From Amoebidium appalachense (taxonomy: Eukaryota > Ichthyosporea), in assembly GCA_963693365.1 (NCBI GenBank), contig CAVNZM010000004.1, positions 7,750,001 to 7,814,000 on the forward strand: 64,000 nt of DNA. The letters run 5' to 3'. Below, piece by piece: positions 1-31,463 of this stretch. A program made the translations under genes and the position numbers. The notes beneath the pieces are model-generated. The model saw only the letters and a list, made by a program, of their open reading frames with translations. It did not search any database and was not told where the DNA came from. Every line of letters starts with the position of its first letter. The stretch's first letter is position 1.

Positions 1-573
1 TGAATAATTGACTCTCTACACCAACTAAAGCTGGCTCCATTTTCCCCGGGTTTTCGTTCTTTTTATTCATCATCTCTCGACTCCGAGATCTATACATAGT
101 CGAGTTCGGATCCTCCAAAGGGCTCCAGTGCACAGTTACAAGACTTCTTTCTTTCATCTCATTTTCCCCAAAAGGTGTTGAACCAGCATCCAAGCTAGCC
201 AAGTTGGCTGCACTCCTCATGTGTGCACTCTACTGTTGAAGATTTAATTATTTGACCATGGCCAGTGGTGGCCACGGGTTCAAACAACTGCCCCCCCATG
301 TGCACACGGACGTCGGTTGGTACATCCCAAGTAGAAGAGTGCACATCATTATATTATATAAAATAACTAAATTAATATAAAAAGGAGGAATACAACCACA
401 GCCGCAGAGGGCCTTTGTGTGGATGTCACATTTATTGGCAATCTTGATCATGCATATGGTCCCTTGAGGCATACATAGCGTCTGCTTCACCTTAGCACTG
501 CTGTACCTTCTATTTCTCCCCTGCACATGATGTGGCGCGGTTGGGAAGCCGGAGCCGAAAACTAAAGAGACCC

Positions 574-636
<63 letters not shown>

Positions 637-1697
637 TAGTATACTATATATATATATATATATATATACATATTGGGGGGGGGGGGGGGGGGGGGGAATT
701 TTTTTTTTTTTTTTTTTTTTTTTTTTGGGGGGGGGGGGGGGGATTTTTTTTTTTTTTTTTTTTTTTTTGGGGGGGGGGGGGGTGATGACAAAACACAGCT
801 GTAGCTGAAAGCCATTCACGTGCACGCACTGTGACCTAGTTGTGCGTACAGTAGGCGTACAGCGATTGCAAATGGCTTAGTATAAGCTATTATGGGTTGA
901 TGGCTCCATGCCTCTCCCCTGGGAGCCCTCCCTCCCCCCGCCCCTCCCGGCCCCGGGGGCCCCAGCCTCCCCCCTCGATCCCTCCCCCTCCCCCCTCCCC
1001 CCCCCCCCCCCCCCCCCAAAAAAAAGAAAACTTCAGTGTCTGTTTAACTGTGTGTTCTTATCGCCAAGTGGGTGTACATACACCTGGTCTGTTTTCCAAG
1101 TCTTAGATGCAACCGCCCACACATACTGCACAAACACTGTTGGTTTTTCATTTTCATTCTCTGAATCAAATCCAACTCCAATTTTTGCATTGGCGCCCAA
1201 TCATTCCTGTGTCCCCTTTAGGAACCAGTTCCACCATGCCCATGCTCACTTCATATCATACTGGGAGTACACCAACTTGACCAGCATTGCACGTTCCAAT
1301 TGCAAAGAGGGAAAAAATAAAATTAAAAAAAAATAAAAATAAAAATAATAATAATAATAGAAACGTCCGGACTGCATAGTGCCCCCAACTCTGGCTGGCT
1401 CCGCTTTTCAAACGTTCTCCCTTGACAAACAAACAGCTGATTTTAATATATATATATATAATAAAAAAAACTCCCCAACAGCTCAGTACAATTCTGGATA
1501 CAACCCTTCACCTCGTCCATTAACATTTCGTACAAACAACCCCCAGACCCCCCCCAGACCCCCCCCCTCCCCACCCCCCTCCCCCCTCCCCGGGTCCTCC
1601 CCCCCCCCCTCCCCCCCCCCCCACCCCCCAACCCCTGCCACACACACACCCACCCACCCACCCACACACGCCTCCCCCCATTTTATCCCTTCACAAT
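1..1697. other. Non-coding flank, repeat-rich
   Basis: I see no supportable gene here. The stretch holds an (AT)n microsatellite at about 580-670, alternating blocks of pure G and pure T at 675-782, a C-rich run near 985-1017, and a C/CA-rich run at 1540-1670. It lies downstream of the minus-strand methyltransferase-family gene, whose stop codon is at 1698-1700, so it probably contains that gene's 3' untranslated region. Confidence 0.6.
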
Positions 1698-2901
1698 CTA
1701 CCAAATTCCAGGGGCCAGCCTCCACGTGACCCTTCTAGCATAATCTTCGTAGCCATGCAGCTCGGCCCTGAGCGTAGCATCCTCGAATAAGGTGCGCAGG
1801 GCAAGCAGTCCGCATATAAGAACCACGGGGAACATGCTGGAAGGGGCTCGAAGGAGTCCGGGTTGGGCCAGGATGTGCAGGAGGAACCCGCTGTAGGCTG
1901 GATGGCGCACATACTGGAGAGGAGTGTCTATTGTTAGAATGCGGGCGCTAAAATTAGGGTTTTTGCGGACTGCATGCCATGTGAATTATCCTAGTAGTGT
2001 ACAACAGTGGGAACCGGGGGATGTCATATTGTTAAACCATGGGGGTTGAACGAATGGGAAAAGAAAAAAAAAAAAAATTTGCAAACGACGCCAGCACAAG
2101 TTAAGGTGGAATACAGGATGTTCTGTGAGCCCACACAGTGATTGGATCAAAGTGATCTCTTATAAATTAGTTGGCACTACACGTATGCTAAAGGGGGACT
2201 GGGAGAGGGGGGGGGAGGGGGGGGGGGATCAGGTCGAGTGGTGGTAGATTCATGATTCAATCCATGTTGAAAACGAATGAAGTTTTTTACCAGTGTGGGG
2301 AGGCGGGGCAGGGTTTATTTAACCCACTCGTAAAAAAATGGTTGCAGTCGTTTTTTCATTAAGTTTCTTTGCCTTAATTTCTCCGAAATCGAAATCGTTC
2401 TCCCCTCCCCCCCCCCCCCCCCCCCCCCCCGGTTTGCCGGCAGGGATGGTGGTTCGTGGTAGAGGGCCACAGAGGGTTGGGGGTGCGTGAGTGTGGTTGT
2501 GTGCACATTCGTGGGCATGTGTTTCGGTGGGCGATGTGAGGAGAAAGGGTGTGTTTTTTTTTTTTTTTGGGGGGGGGGGGGGGGATAAGGTAGACATGTT
2601 CTAAGCCCACATACCTGATACGGGCCGGATGTGATGACGTGGTGTCCACGGTCCTCCTGAATCCTCACGTGGGAGCTAAAAAAAGGATTGGAGAGCTTGG
2701 CCCACAAGGCAATTGCCCAACCCATTGCACACATCAACAGGCCCATGACTTGCATGGTCACGGCAAGGTGGTTCTGGTGGGGGTGGATGGGTTGGTCTGT
2801 ACCGGCAATGAAGTAGAGCAGGGTGGGTAGGATGATGAGTAGAAGCACCACCACCTGTGTGTCACGTGTGTTAGGTTGGGGTAAGGGGGAAAAAAAAAGG
2901 T

Positions 2902-2933
<32 letters not shown>

Positions 2934-3569
2934 GAGGGGGGTGGGGGGGGAAGAGAGAAAGAGAGAGTGTGGGGGGGTTGGGGGAGAGAGGGAAGGGGAG
3001 GGGGTAGAGAGGGGAGGAAAAAGAGGAGAGGGAGAGAAAGGATTGAAGGACGGAGGAGAGGATGTGCCTGGGATGGGGAGGGAGGCGGGGGGTAAGGTTG
3101 AAGAGGGAGAGGGGATGGGGGGTGACGATGGTGGTAAAAAAGGGTGAGGAGGTGAAGGATAAATGGAGATGTGGGGCGGCAAAAGTGGAAGGAGAGGGAA
3201 AAGGAGGGGAGGGGGAAAAGGGGAGGGGGGAGCAGGACGCAGGGCTATGGAAGGGGGGGGGGGGGGGGGGGGGAGGAAGAAAAATTCAGCAAAGGCACAG
3301 GGACGTAGGGGGGAGGTGGGTGTGGCAGAAGTGAGAGGGTGTTTTCCGTTTTCTTCTATACCGTTGTCTTTTTGGGTGGGTACCACAGGGAAACGGGATT
3401 GTGACGGAAGAGCCCGGGAGAGAGAGAGTCGAGGTGAGGAGGAGTTGGAGGGGGAGGGGGGGGGGGGGAGGGGGAGGGGGAGAAAAAACGGAAACCTACA
3501 GCAAGACCCAAGAGGAATAAGGATGTCAGAGGAATTAGAAGAAAAGTATTGGGCGGGCGGCGGCGGCGG

Positions 3570-3609
<40 letters not shown>

Positions 3610-4655
3610 GAACTAAAGGAGAAGGTATTTGGGGTGAGGGCGGGAGAGGGGGGAAGGAGACGGGGCGGAACCTTTCGAGGGGGTGGTGGCGGCTGGGGGG
3701 GGGGGGGGGGGGAGGTTGGGATTGGATAATTTCTAAGAGATTCGTACCCTGTCCCAGGGCTTTGTAGTGGGGTGGGTGAATGCGTCGATTCTCTCTCTCA
3801 GCAGGTCAGGGCGGTGCATCAGTTCCATTCCCTCCAACAGGCTGTAGCCAAGCAGACTGGCCGTAAGACCCAACCAACCAGTAGTGCCATGGATGGTTCC
3901 TAGTGCGAATGGGGGGGTAGGGGAGGTGAATAGAACGTGTTACTGGCATAATATATGTACACATGCAAGACGGACAACCCAATGCAAATAGCGAAGCACG
4001 CTTTGCAGAATATGCGTTATCAACAGAGCCCATTTTCGAGGAAGAGGAGGAGGAGGGGGAGGTGGGGGGGGGAGCAAGGAGGGGGCGGGCATCATATCCA
4101 CGCGTGGCTGCGAAGGGTAAAGTGGGAGAGGGGGCGGCGGCAGGCGGGGGGAGGAGGGGAGGGGAGGAGGGGGCGGAGGAAGGGATTCAACGAAAGCAAG
4201 GAGAAGGGGACACATCAAGGGGGGGTTGTTGTATATGGGAAGATGTACACTTAGGTAGGTGTGGAAGTCAACTGGCACTGGACGGAGAACCGGGCCAAAA
4301 AGGAGTGTGTGTGGGGTGAGGAGGATGGGGAAGAGGGGGGAGGGGGGATGGGTGGGATGGGGGGCGTGCAAAGACAGAGGAGAGCCTGTACAGACTCATG
4401 AATCAGAATACGAAAACTATCTCCGAAGGTGCAAACAATAAACCAGATATAACACTATCCTTTCTCATGGCATTGTGGCCTTATCGGATTAGCCATTTTT
4501 GGCTGTACCTCCTGCCACACCCCACCTCCCTCCCCTCCCTCTCTTACTTCACGCTTCCTCTCTCTCTATCTATCTCTCTCTCTCTCTCTCTCCCCCCCCT
4601 CCACCCCCCCTCCCTTCGTCCTCTCTCTCTCTCCCTCTCTCTCTCTCCCCCCCCC

Positions 4656-4688
<33 letters not shown>

Positions 4689-5188
4689 TTCCTCCCCCCG
4701 CCCCACCCCTTCTCCCCACAAAAACAAAAACAAAGAAGACAAGGAAAGTGGAGATAAAGATGACAAAAGGGAAGGGAAGAACAAAAAGGCAAGAGAAAAA
4801 TAAGAGAAAAGAGTGATAAACTGGAAAAGTGATTTCCGACCCCCCCCCCCCCCCCCCTCCCCCCCCCCTCTTCCCCCCCCCCCCCCCCCCCCCCCACCTC
4901 ACCTCCCGCCAGAGTTTATACACACACATAAACACACACACCTGCCCCCACGAAGAATGCAGTAGCGTAGAGTGAATGAAGCATCAGTAGACCTCCAGCC
5001 ATCATCAATCCCAGTCTCAGTTTCTCTGCCCCCTCAATCACCCCCAGGCCCACGTTGATGTCTTTCCCCTCCACCGGCCCAGCCCCAGCGTCAGCAACGA
5101 CGTCTTCCTCCTCCCCATGTAGAGGGTTGAGATCTAGAGACTCCTTGGTGGCGGTGGTGGCGGTGGGGGGATGACGGCGGGTGGCCAT
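1698..5188 (-). CDS. Isoprenylcysteine carboxyl methyltransferase-family membrane protein
   Basis: Four exons: 5188-4942, 3899-3748, 2854-2615 and 1913-1698. The phases match at every junction and give 855 nt (284 aa). Exon 3 ends with SNPFFSSHVRIQ, EDRGHHVITSGPYQ, and exon 4 continues with YVRHPAYSGFLLHIL and later LHGYEDYARRV and RLAPGIW. This is the conserved C-terminal SAM-binding core of the ICMT/phospholipid methyltransferase superfamily (glycine-proline, RHP and E-Y-x-x-Y-x-x-x-V signatures). Hydrophobic helices occur near residues 58-82, 134-151, 163-187 and about 230-245, so the protein is an integral membrane enzyme, likely in the endomembrane system. The sequence resembles the broad bacterial-type family more than Ste14, so its methyl acceptor cannot be named. 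The start ATG has GCC at +4, and the N-terminal 45 residues are hydrophilic and acidic. Introns are rich in poly-G on the plus strand (poly-C in sense). Confidence 0.88.
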
Positions 5189-5446
5189 GATGATGGTGGT
5201 TGTAGGTGTGGTACAGATGTGTCACAGTCGGTGGGTGCACGTCACAGGCTGCGGAGGGATGGTGATGGATATCATGATGCCTGAATGAATCTCGGTGCTT
5301 TTTTTTTAATTGTATTATCTTAAGTTTTTTAAATTGTTTTTTTTTTTTTTTTTTTGGCGCAGGGGGGATTGGGTGGGTGGGTGGGTGGTGGTGATGGTGG
5401 TGGGGGGGGGTGGGGGGGGGGGGGGGGGAGGGGGATTCTAACTTTT

Positions 5447-5503
<57 letters not shown>

Positions 5504-5598
5504 TTCCGATGAAATATTGACTATAATTTTACGACGTCTTGGCCTACTCCACCGTCTTCAAGGGGGCACCGACTACGCAAGCGAGTGTTGCTATATCA

Positions 5599-5641
<43 letters not shown>

Positions 5642-7448
5642 CCCCCCCCTCCCCCCCCCCCCCCCCCCAATAAAAAAAAAAAAAGAAAAAAGAAAAAGAA
5701 AAGAAAAAAGAAAAAAGGAAAAGAAAAAACCATCTCAAACCGGACTTTCCTTTTTCCTTATTATTTATATTTCTAATTAATCTTTCTTCTTCTCTTTTAA
5801 TTTTCGTTTCTTTCTTTGTGTTGGCGACGGAGGTAAAATGAGATATGCACGATACATGAAATGGTATGATAATAGGTAAAACCCAATTGGAACGAACTCA
5901 ATGAACTAAGAAGACCAGAAAGGGTCTTCGATAGTTACCAAAAGTAAGGGGCCGGGAAATGTAAGAAAACTTCGGACGGTCAACTTTAACCAATCCAAAA
6001 AACGGCAGTATCTGCACTGCCAGTTCATACGTTGTGTCCCCAAAAGAATCTTCCATCCATAGTCTGACGTAGGCCTAATTTATTTGTTTTGCTTGTGGAA
6101 AAGAGCAAGTGCCACTCACTCAAGTGCACAGCCTGTATATATGAACTTAGTGGGAGACTTTTTCGGACTTTCGGAACCAGACTTACACTAACCTTCAGAC
6201 GTGCCGGATGCGGTGTAGAAACTTTTCAAGAGTCACTCTTGGAACCTTACTCAACAAACTCAATTTTTGTATCAGAAATGAAATACGCCTGGTGTGTGCA
6301 CATGTGTTCCGACTTGCAAGAGCCAGAAATTGCAGAGGATGTAGTGAGTGAAGTTGCCTGTACCTGCTACCCTCCCCTAAGCTTGTTCTTGCAGATTGTT
6401 TTGCTGACGGTCTGTTTACTGTAAGCTTATGTCACATAAAAATAGACTTCCGCATGCTGCTTTAGATCTTTGCTTCTGGTGTTCTAATTTGAGCTTCACA
6501 GGCCTATCATGTGCTTGTTTTGGTTTTCACATTCGGTTGCCTTTTGTACGCACTGAGTCCTCGCTGCCGGCCGTCCCCAATACGTTCCATCAGGCGGCGT
6601 GCGTGGGTGCGTGTGTTTCTGTGTGTGTTGTGTGTGCGTTTACACGTGTACATGCACATTAACTTGTCACATACACATATTTGCACATGATAATGGCAGC
6701 AACCTGCAGCTAAAGACACAAGATGTACATGGCCAGTGCATATGGCCTGATCTGTGCCACGACGTCGACAGTGAACCGTTCGTATACGCACATTCACAGG
6801 CCTGCGGAGTAGCGTGTGTGCACGTGGCTTACACCAGGTCTGAGAGGCATGCATGCAGTCAAATTCAGCCCCACGCGTCTGCACAGGCAACTAATTTTTG
6901 GCGTGCGTGTGTATCCGATCGAGGTGTTTTGGGGGTTCCTGTCAATTCACACTGAATTTCACACCAGTCAAAAGAAAAAGAATTTCACAGTCCGCTTACA
7001 CTCGCGGAGCCACGGCCCACGTGCACAGTGACAAGGTCCAACCGTTCACGGCGACTCATGTCACGCAGGAATGTTAAATGAAAACAAGGAATATGTTCCG
7101 ATTGGATAACAGCCAAAGATTCCTATTGGCTCAAAAACAGAATAGCCATATATGGGTAAAAATTCCAAAAAGCTGACATTGACTGCCAACTGAGCATCGG
7201 TTGCAGCCGCTGAGCCTTTTGCTTTTTCTGCTTTTCTGCTTTTTTGAGTTTTTCAGGGAACGTTTTTAACGGCGAGCAATACTACAAAAAAAAAAAAAGG
7301 ATACATAGTTGTGTGACAGTTGTCATTCTTTGGTGACTTTTTGTCGAAGGGGTCACACCTCAATACCACTTCACGCATAACAAGAAACTAATCAGGGTTA
7401 GTGCACCTTTAAAAACCACTCTCCAGCCGAGTACACCTGTAGGCACAC
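5189..7448. other. Divergent intergenic spacer
   Basis: This separates the minus-strand methyltransferase-family gene (ATG at 5188) from the plus-strand NADH pyrophosphatase (ATG at 7449), so it should contain both promoters. The first 500 bases hold T, G and C homopolymers (G run about 5457-5502; C runs 5600-5668). From about 5800 the sequence is complex and non-repetitive. A 111-codon open frame at 6089-6424 shows no domain, and I do not regard it as a gene. Confidence 0.6.
7101..7155. promoter_or_regulatory. Candidate promoter elements: two inverted CCAAT boxes and a CArG-type box
   Basis: ATTGG (inverted CCAAT) occurs at 7101-7105 and 7125-7129, and CCATATATGG, a perfect CC(A/T)6GG box, at 7146-7155. 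They lie about 300-350 bases upstream of the NADH pyrophosphatase start codon. The spacing is compatible with a proximal promoter of that gene, but function is only inferred from motif identity. Confidence 0.35.
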
Positions 7449-14176
<6,728 letters not shown>

Positions 14177-14798
14177 AATTAATATATGTAAAAAATGTAA
14201 CAGTATCTAAAAGATAGAAAAGAGCAGGGGGGCAGGGGGGGGGGGGGGGGGGGGGGAGGGGGGGGGGGAGGGGTTGGAGGGGAGGAGAAGGGGAAGGAGT
14301 GGTCGGGGGGAGGGGGGGAGGAGTGGCCGGCGGGAGGGGGAGAGTGGTGGGGGGGGAGGGTGGCGCTGGAATCTTTTGCAATTGAAGTTATGATAATGAA
14401 AGATGAATGAAGGTTGCGCATGCCATTGTCAGCGACAAGCAAACTTAACATAATGTTGTATTCTGATGCGTTTTTCATTATTTTTATTTTCCCGGGCCCC
14501 TTCTTCCCTTGTGTGTGTATGGGATTCAGGAATTTACAGTAAGATTCAGAACTCGAGAAGCCAATTGAGATGAACAAATCGATGAGCAGATCTAGTGCTC
14601 AGGAGATTCTGGAGTGTAAGGAACAACGGGTATTTATAATTATAACTGTCCTTTTGAGGCAAGAATAAACAACAATTTACTACAGTTACAGTCATCCAGA
14701 TGTAATATGGGTGGTTCTCAGGCCTAGGGCATGGCCATCTTGAACACAATATCTGCCTAGGGACAGCTGGGGGTGGTGGTGCTGGTGGTGGTGGTGGT

Positions 14799-14834
<36 letters not shown>

Positions 14835-15641
14835 GGGGGGAGGGGAGGGGGGGGGGGGGGAGGAGGAGGGAGGGGGGGGGGGGGAGGAGGGAGGGGGGGG
14901 GGGGGGGGGTTACCGACAAGTACTTTTTTTTGTCAACCTCTATTTTTGTCAACATCTTGGGTTATGTACCCTGTGCCTCATGCTCATGACCTTGGTCACC
15001 GTGCCCAAGCTTAAGGCGGGAGCCTTGAAGGAAACACTTATTCTTGAAACCATGAATTGCGCATGCAGCCGACGGTTCTTTTCATGTTTCGTTTGCTTCG
15101 GGAATTACTTGTTCATAATAAATTAATATTAGTTGTGTATACGTGGCAAGCTGGCAAGCTCTAGCCTAATTATGCGGCCTGACTACATATATATAGCCAC
15201 GGTGCGCATGCACATGCACATATAATAAAATATGCAGTACGCAAATGTTTCTTCGTGCTTATAAGCTCAGGGGCCCGGGCACATGACTGTAAGGCGCTAC
15301 GTGCCGGTGGCACAACCCATGCATGCCTGTGCGTGTTGTGCAAGCTTCAAGTTTGGTTGGCCGGGTGCTAGGCTGCTTTGTTTACGATTAACACAAATTT
15401 TGGCGCGCTTTCCTCTACTAGCCAATCAGCGCTGTCCGCATGACCAAATGTAAAGTTCGAACGTCCCGAACACTCCCAGGGGACTCACCTGTGTGTGTGT
15501 GCACAAGTAATTATCATTATAAGTAGGCGAGGAAAGAGGAGGTGGAGTGTGCTTGTTTGTGTTTGCCGTTCACAGACGCGTGAGGGTCTTCGAGGGTAGT
15601 GCAAGGCAGCAATAATAGAAGGGTTGAGCCACTTCGACACA
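14177..15641. other. Intergenic region between NADH pyrophosphatase and the nucleoplasmin-like gene
   Basis: No gene was recognised. The two G-rich blocks (14226-14360 and 14800-14910) separate complex sequence. The last 280 bases should hold the promoter of the downstream plus-strand gene. Confidence 0.6.
15398..15426. promoter_or_regulatory. E2F-like site and CCAAT box upstream of the nucleoplasmin-like gene
   Basis: TTTTGGCGCG at 15398-15407 fits the E2F consensus TTTSGCGC, and CCAAT lies at 15422-15426. Both are about 220-240 bases upstream of the start codon at 15642. The arrangement is typical of S-phase genes in animals and plants, which would suit a histone chaperone. Only the motifs are observed; the rest is inference. 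Confidence 0.4.
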
Positions 15642-24487
<8,846 letters not shown>

Positions 24488-24650
24488 GGGCGAGCACCGT
24501 GTGTGCAGCATCCTTGGGCTGTGACCTGAACACAAGCGTAGGAATATGGCAGATGATCAAAAGTGCTAAAATGCCTTAGTGCTATAATAGTTTTGGAGCT
24601 GCAAAATGAATGAGGGAGGAAGCGGGAAGGGGGGTGGGTGGGTGGGGGGA

Positions 24651-24699
<49 letters not shown>

Positions 24700-25390
24700 G
24701 GCTGCAGGCTTGAAATTGTTTTAGCCTGTGTGGAGGTGGTGGGCAGATCTAGAAAGAGTTGTCGTCTTCCTTCTCTACCCATTTTTTGCATACTAAAGGG
24801 AGGTCGGGGGGATGGGGGGTGGGGGGGGGGGGGATAGGAAGGGAGGGGTATAACTGTATTATTACCGGCCTGCGTAATGGGCCCAACAATGTCGCAGCCT
24901 GTTTAACAGACTAATAATTCTCCTGTATACAAAACAGTTTAAAGGATAGGTGCTCGGGGGGTTGTATGCTGGCTCGGCCAAGGGGTACACAACATGCAAC
25001 AGAATTATGTGAAAGGCATACGTGACGTTTGGACCAGTTAGGTTTTCAATAAATGTGTACACACGTGCGCAACGGGCCGGCTTCCGTGCGCGTGTCAAGA
25101 AATCTATGAGCAAAAACAACACTTGGAAGTTAGGCGTGACGTGTATATACCTACGTCGGTCAAATACTTGAGCTGTCTAATAGTCGAGACCGTGGCTGTG
25201 TAGGTGCATCTTAGTTAAAGTACATATTGCATGAGAAAATTGCCATGATGGCACGTGTTCCGGTGAATAGTATTATTTGCATCTGGATGCGCATCCGGTA
25301 CAAGGGGGCCTGCTTGTGTGTCGTGTGTGGTGTGTGCGTGTGTGCGTGTGTGTGTGTGTGTGTGTGCGTGCGCACGTGTGCGTGTGTGAC

Positions 25391-25423
<33 letters not shown>

Positions 25424-25431
25424 CGTGTGTA

Positions 25432-25477
<46 letters not shown>

Positions 25478-27286
25478 TAAAACCTGAGGCATGTACAAAT
25501 TCCGATGTATTATCAGTGACGCTGTGCACACATGGGTGACCCACTAATCATTCCAATGTTTGCAATCGTTGAAGCAAATCATCGCTGCACTCAGTTCAAA
25601 TCAGCGTTCCTCACGGATGCATATGGATACCAACACGTGAGCACTCTGTCATACTTCTAGCGAAGAGACCCTGGCTCTGTACAGTTGACAACATACCAAG
25701 ACCTCCTATATACTGACAGATGGGAGGCCCGGCGCTACAATATACGCACTGTTAGCTCACACAGTTATATTTTGCTGTGCATGACCGTTGCTGGCATCAG
25801 AGGCTAGCCAAGCATAGAGGTTTCCGATTGGTTCATTTGAATCTGGAGCCATTTTCTACAATGCACTAGCGGTCCGGTCGGACCGTCGGACCGCGGTCCG
25901 AGATGTCGGTCCGGATTGAACCGTCACAGCCCCTGTCGGACCGGTCCATATACATGTTTGTGTATCTCTTTCATATCTGAAGTGGCTTTGTCTGTCTGTC
26001 GATGGTCTTGTGTGGTAAACTTTGTGACTAGAGGTTGACACGATATAGGGCGCAAGTGCAAAGCAATTTTCGTCGGCGTGACCATATGTTATGATACCAG
26101 CCCCATGCTATCACGCATGATTTGCACAAACATTCATAGACAATGGACATAACTAAAGAATATATCACCCATTTTATCAAAAGATTTTAGATAAGCAAAT
26201 GACAATTGCTTGCATTTATAACACATACAAATATTCGCCTGTGTGTGACCGTCCGTTGTATCCTGCGCACACACATCAGTACATACACACACACAGCGTT
26301 AACGCACACATACACAACATATACACACAAGTTCATATTGCCTTCCAAGGCAATTTACTAATATTAGCCATTTTCGACATGTTCACGTGTTTTGCGCATC
26401 ATATACCTGATATCATGACTTGCCATGGCCACGTGATTGCGCAATCCGTACAGTTCAGACCGAACCGGACCAAACCACGGTTCAAGAGGGTCGGACCAAA
26501 CCGGACCGGACCGGAAGGGGGTGTCTAATGCATTGTTTTTCTATCTGTTCCTATTGGTTCAAGTAAGGTACCTTCTCCATGAACCGTTTTCGCACCCGAT
26601 CTATGCAATATTTCAGTTCCCAATAGAGATAAACGGGTACTTTTTTTTTGTCGGAGTTAGAATATAATGTAAATCATCAGTTAATAATAAATAAATAAAA
26701 AAGTGCTTTCGCTTTAATTTACTAGCAAAAACATGAAAAGCAAATGCTGTCAAGATCTTACCCATTAACCGAAGTCCGAACACCTCGATCTTTACAGCTA
26801 TTGGTTGCATATCATATGTTTACCGTAGCCGGTTTGTGAATGATGGCTTTGACCTGGACCAGCCGTCGGCAGGATGTGATCACAGTGTCGACCGATACTC
26901 ATATTTATCACCTTCATCTAGAAAAAAATTGGCAATTTAAATAACTTATTACTTCAAATGTACTAAAAGGTTTCTGATGAAGTAGAACATTTTGGAAGAC
27001 TTTTTCCATGTGCTCCACTCGGGCACGCATAGAATGTACACGAACGGAAATCCAAAATCTCGATGTCGACATTAGGGAACCAATCGAAATCAGTTTATGT
27101 ACTTACTTATCTTACGTGGATCTGACGGCAGCCAATGAAATCATCAGATCTGGTGTTCGGTAGTGGATGTTCGGTGTTGCCAACTTGCTGGTATACTTGC
27201 CGGCGCCCGGGCACTTTTTTGACCACATCAGCAACAACTTGCAAAAAACAGAACCACACACCTGTGACGGTTTGCAAACACACAAA
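24488..27286. other. Intergenic region
   Basis: No gene was recognised between the nucleoplasmin-like gene and the membrane-protein gene. It contains a G run (about 24655-24697), a (GT)n cluster (25330-25475) and a candidate inverted-repeat element at 25869-26525. The CCAAT at about 27082 is a possible promoter element for the downstream gene. Confidence 0.6.
25869..26525. mobile_element. Candidate non-autonomous DNA transposon (MITE) with GGTCCG-rich inverted ends
   Basis: The left end (25869-25950) is built of repeated GGTCCG/CGGACC words. The right end (about 26450-26519) carries the same words in opposite orientation (ACCGGACCAAACC, CGGACCGGACCGGAAG). AATGCACT precedes the left end and AATGCATT follows the right end, a possible 8-bp target duplication with one mismatch. 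The roughly 500-bp interior has no transposase frame. Superfamily unknown; an 8-bp duplication would suit hAT, but this is tentative. Confidence 0.5.
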
Positions 27287-30712
<3,426 letters not shown>

Positions 30713-31222
30713 CTTATCCCTCTCCCCCCCCTTCCCCCCTTCCCCAGGGTGACTTGCCTGCTTGCCCGCCCATTCCCCCTTATCTTGCCGCTTCTGCCCT
30801 TCTGTTCATCTCTCCTCTGATCATTCACATGAGTGCACACTGAGATCGGAATACGAAGCATTTGGGTTGCGGGAGTTGGCACGCGCACGTCTCTGTGTTT
30901 TGGTGTGTGTGTGTGCTTTTGGGGGGAAGGGGGAATGGGGAGGGTTGCGTGTGATGGTGGAAAGTGCAGAGGCATGAAGGGTATCACCTATTGAGAGCCA
31001 TATATGCACAGACAGGCAGCCTCGAAGTCGAATCTGCATTCTCCCACCCCCTCCCCCCCCTCCTCCTCCTCCCTCTTCCCTCTTCCCTCTTCCCTCCTCA
31101 GCCAGAGGCTTTTTTTAGGGGGGGGGGGGAGAGGGAGGGAGCGTGGGTTAATATTTCACCCCTGAAAGCGACGTTGACCATCTGGACATGCATGATAGAC
31201 CCCCCCCCCCCCTCCCCCCCCC

Positions 31223-31253
<31 letters not shown>

Positions 31254-31430
31254 ACACAAAAAGAAAGAAAGAAAGAAAAAGAAAAGAAAGAAAGAAAGAA
31301 AGTGAATTAAGAATAAAAAATAAATAAATAAATCAAAAAATAAAATAAAAAACAAGGGGAAAAAACACCACCCTTTTGCAGAGTTGGCACATATCTATTT
31401 CTCCACACTAAAAAACCTCCCGTCCCCCCC

Positions 31431-31463
<33 letters not shown>

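Noticed and set aside
2871-3729. Proline-rich or glycine/arginine-rich frames
   Set aside because: These are translations of G/GA-rich intron sequence of the minus-strand methyltransferase-family gene.
6089-6424. 111-codon frame in the divergent spacer as a gene
   Set aside because: No domain, no splice or codon-pattern support, and it lies where both promoters are expected.
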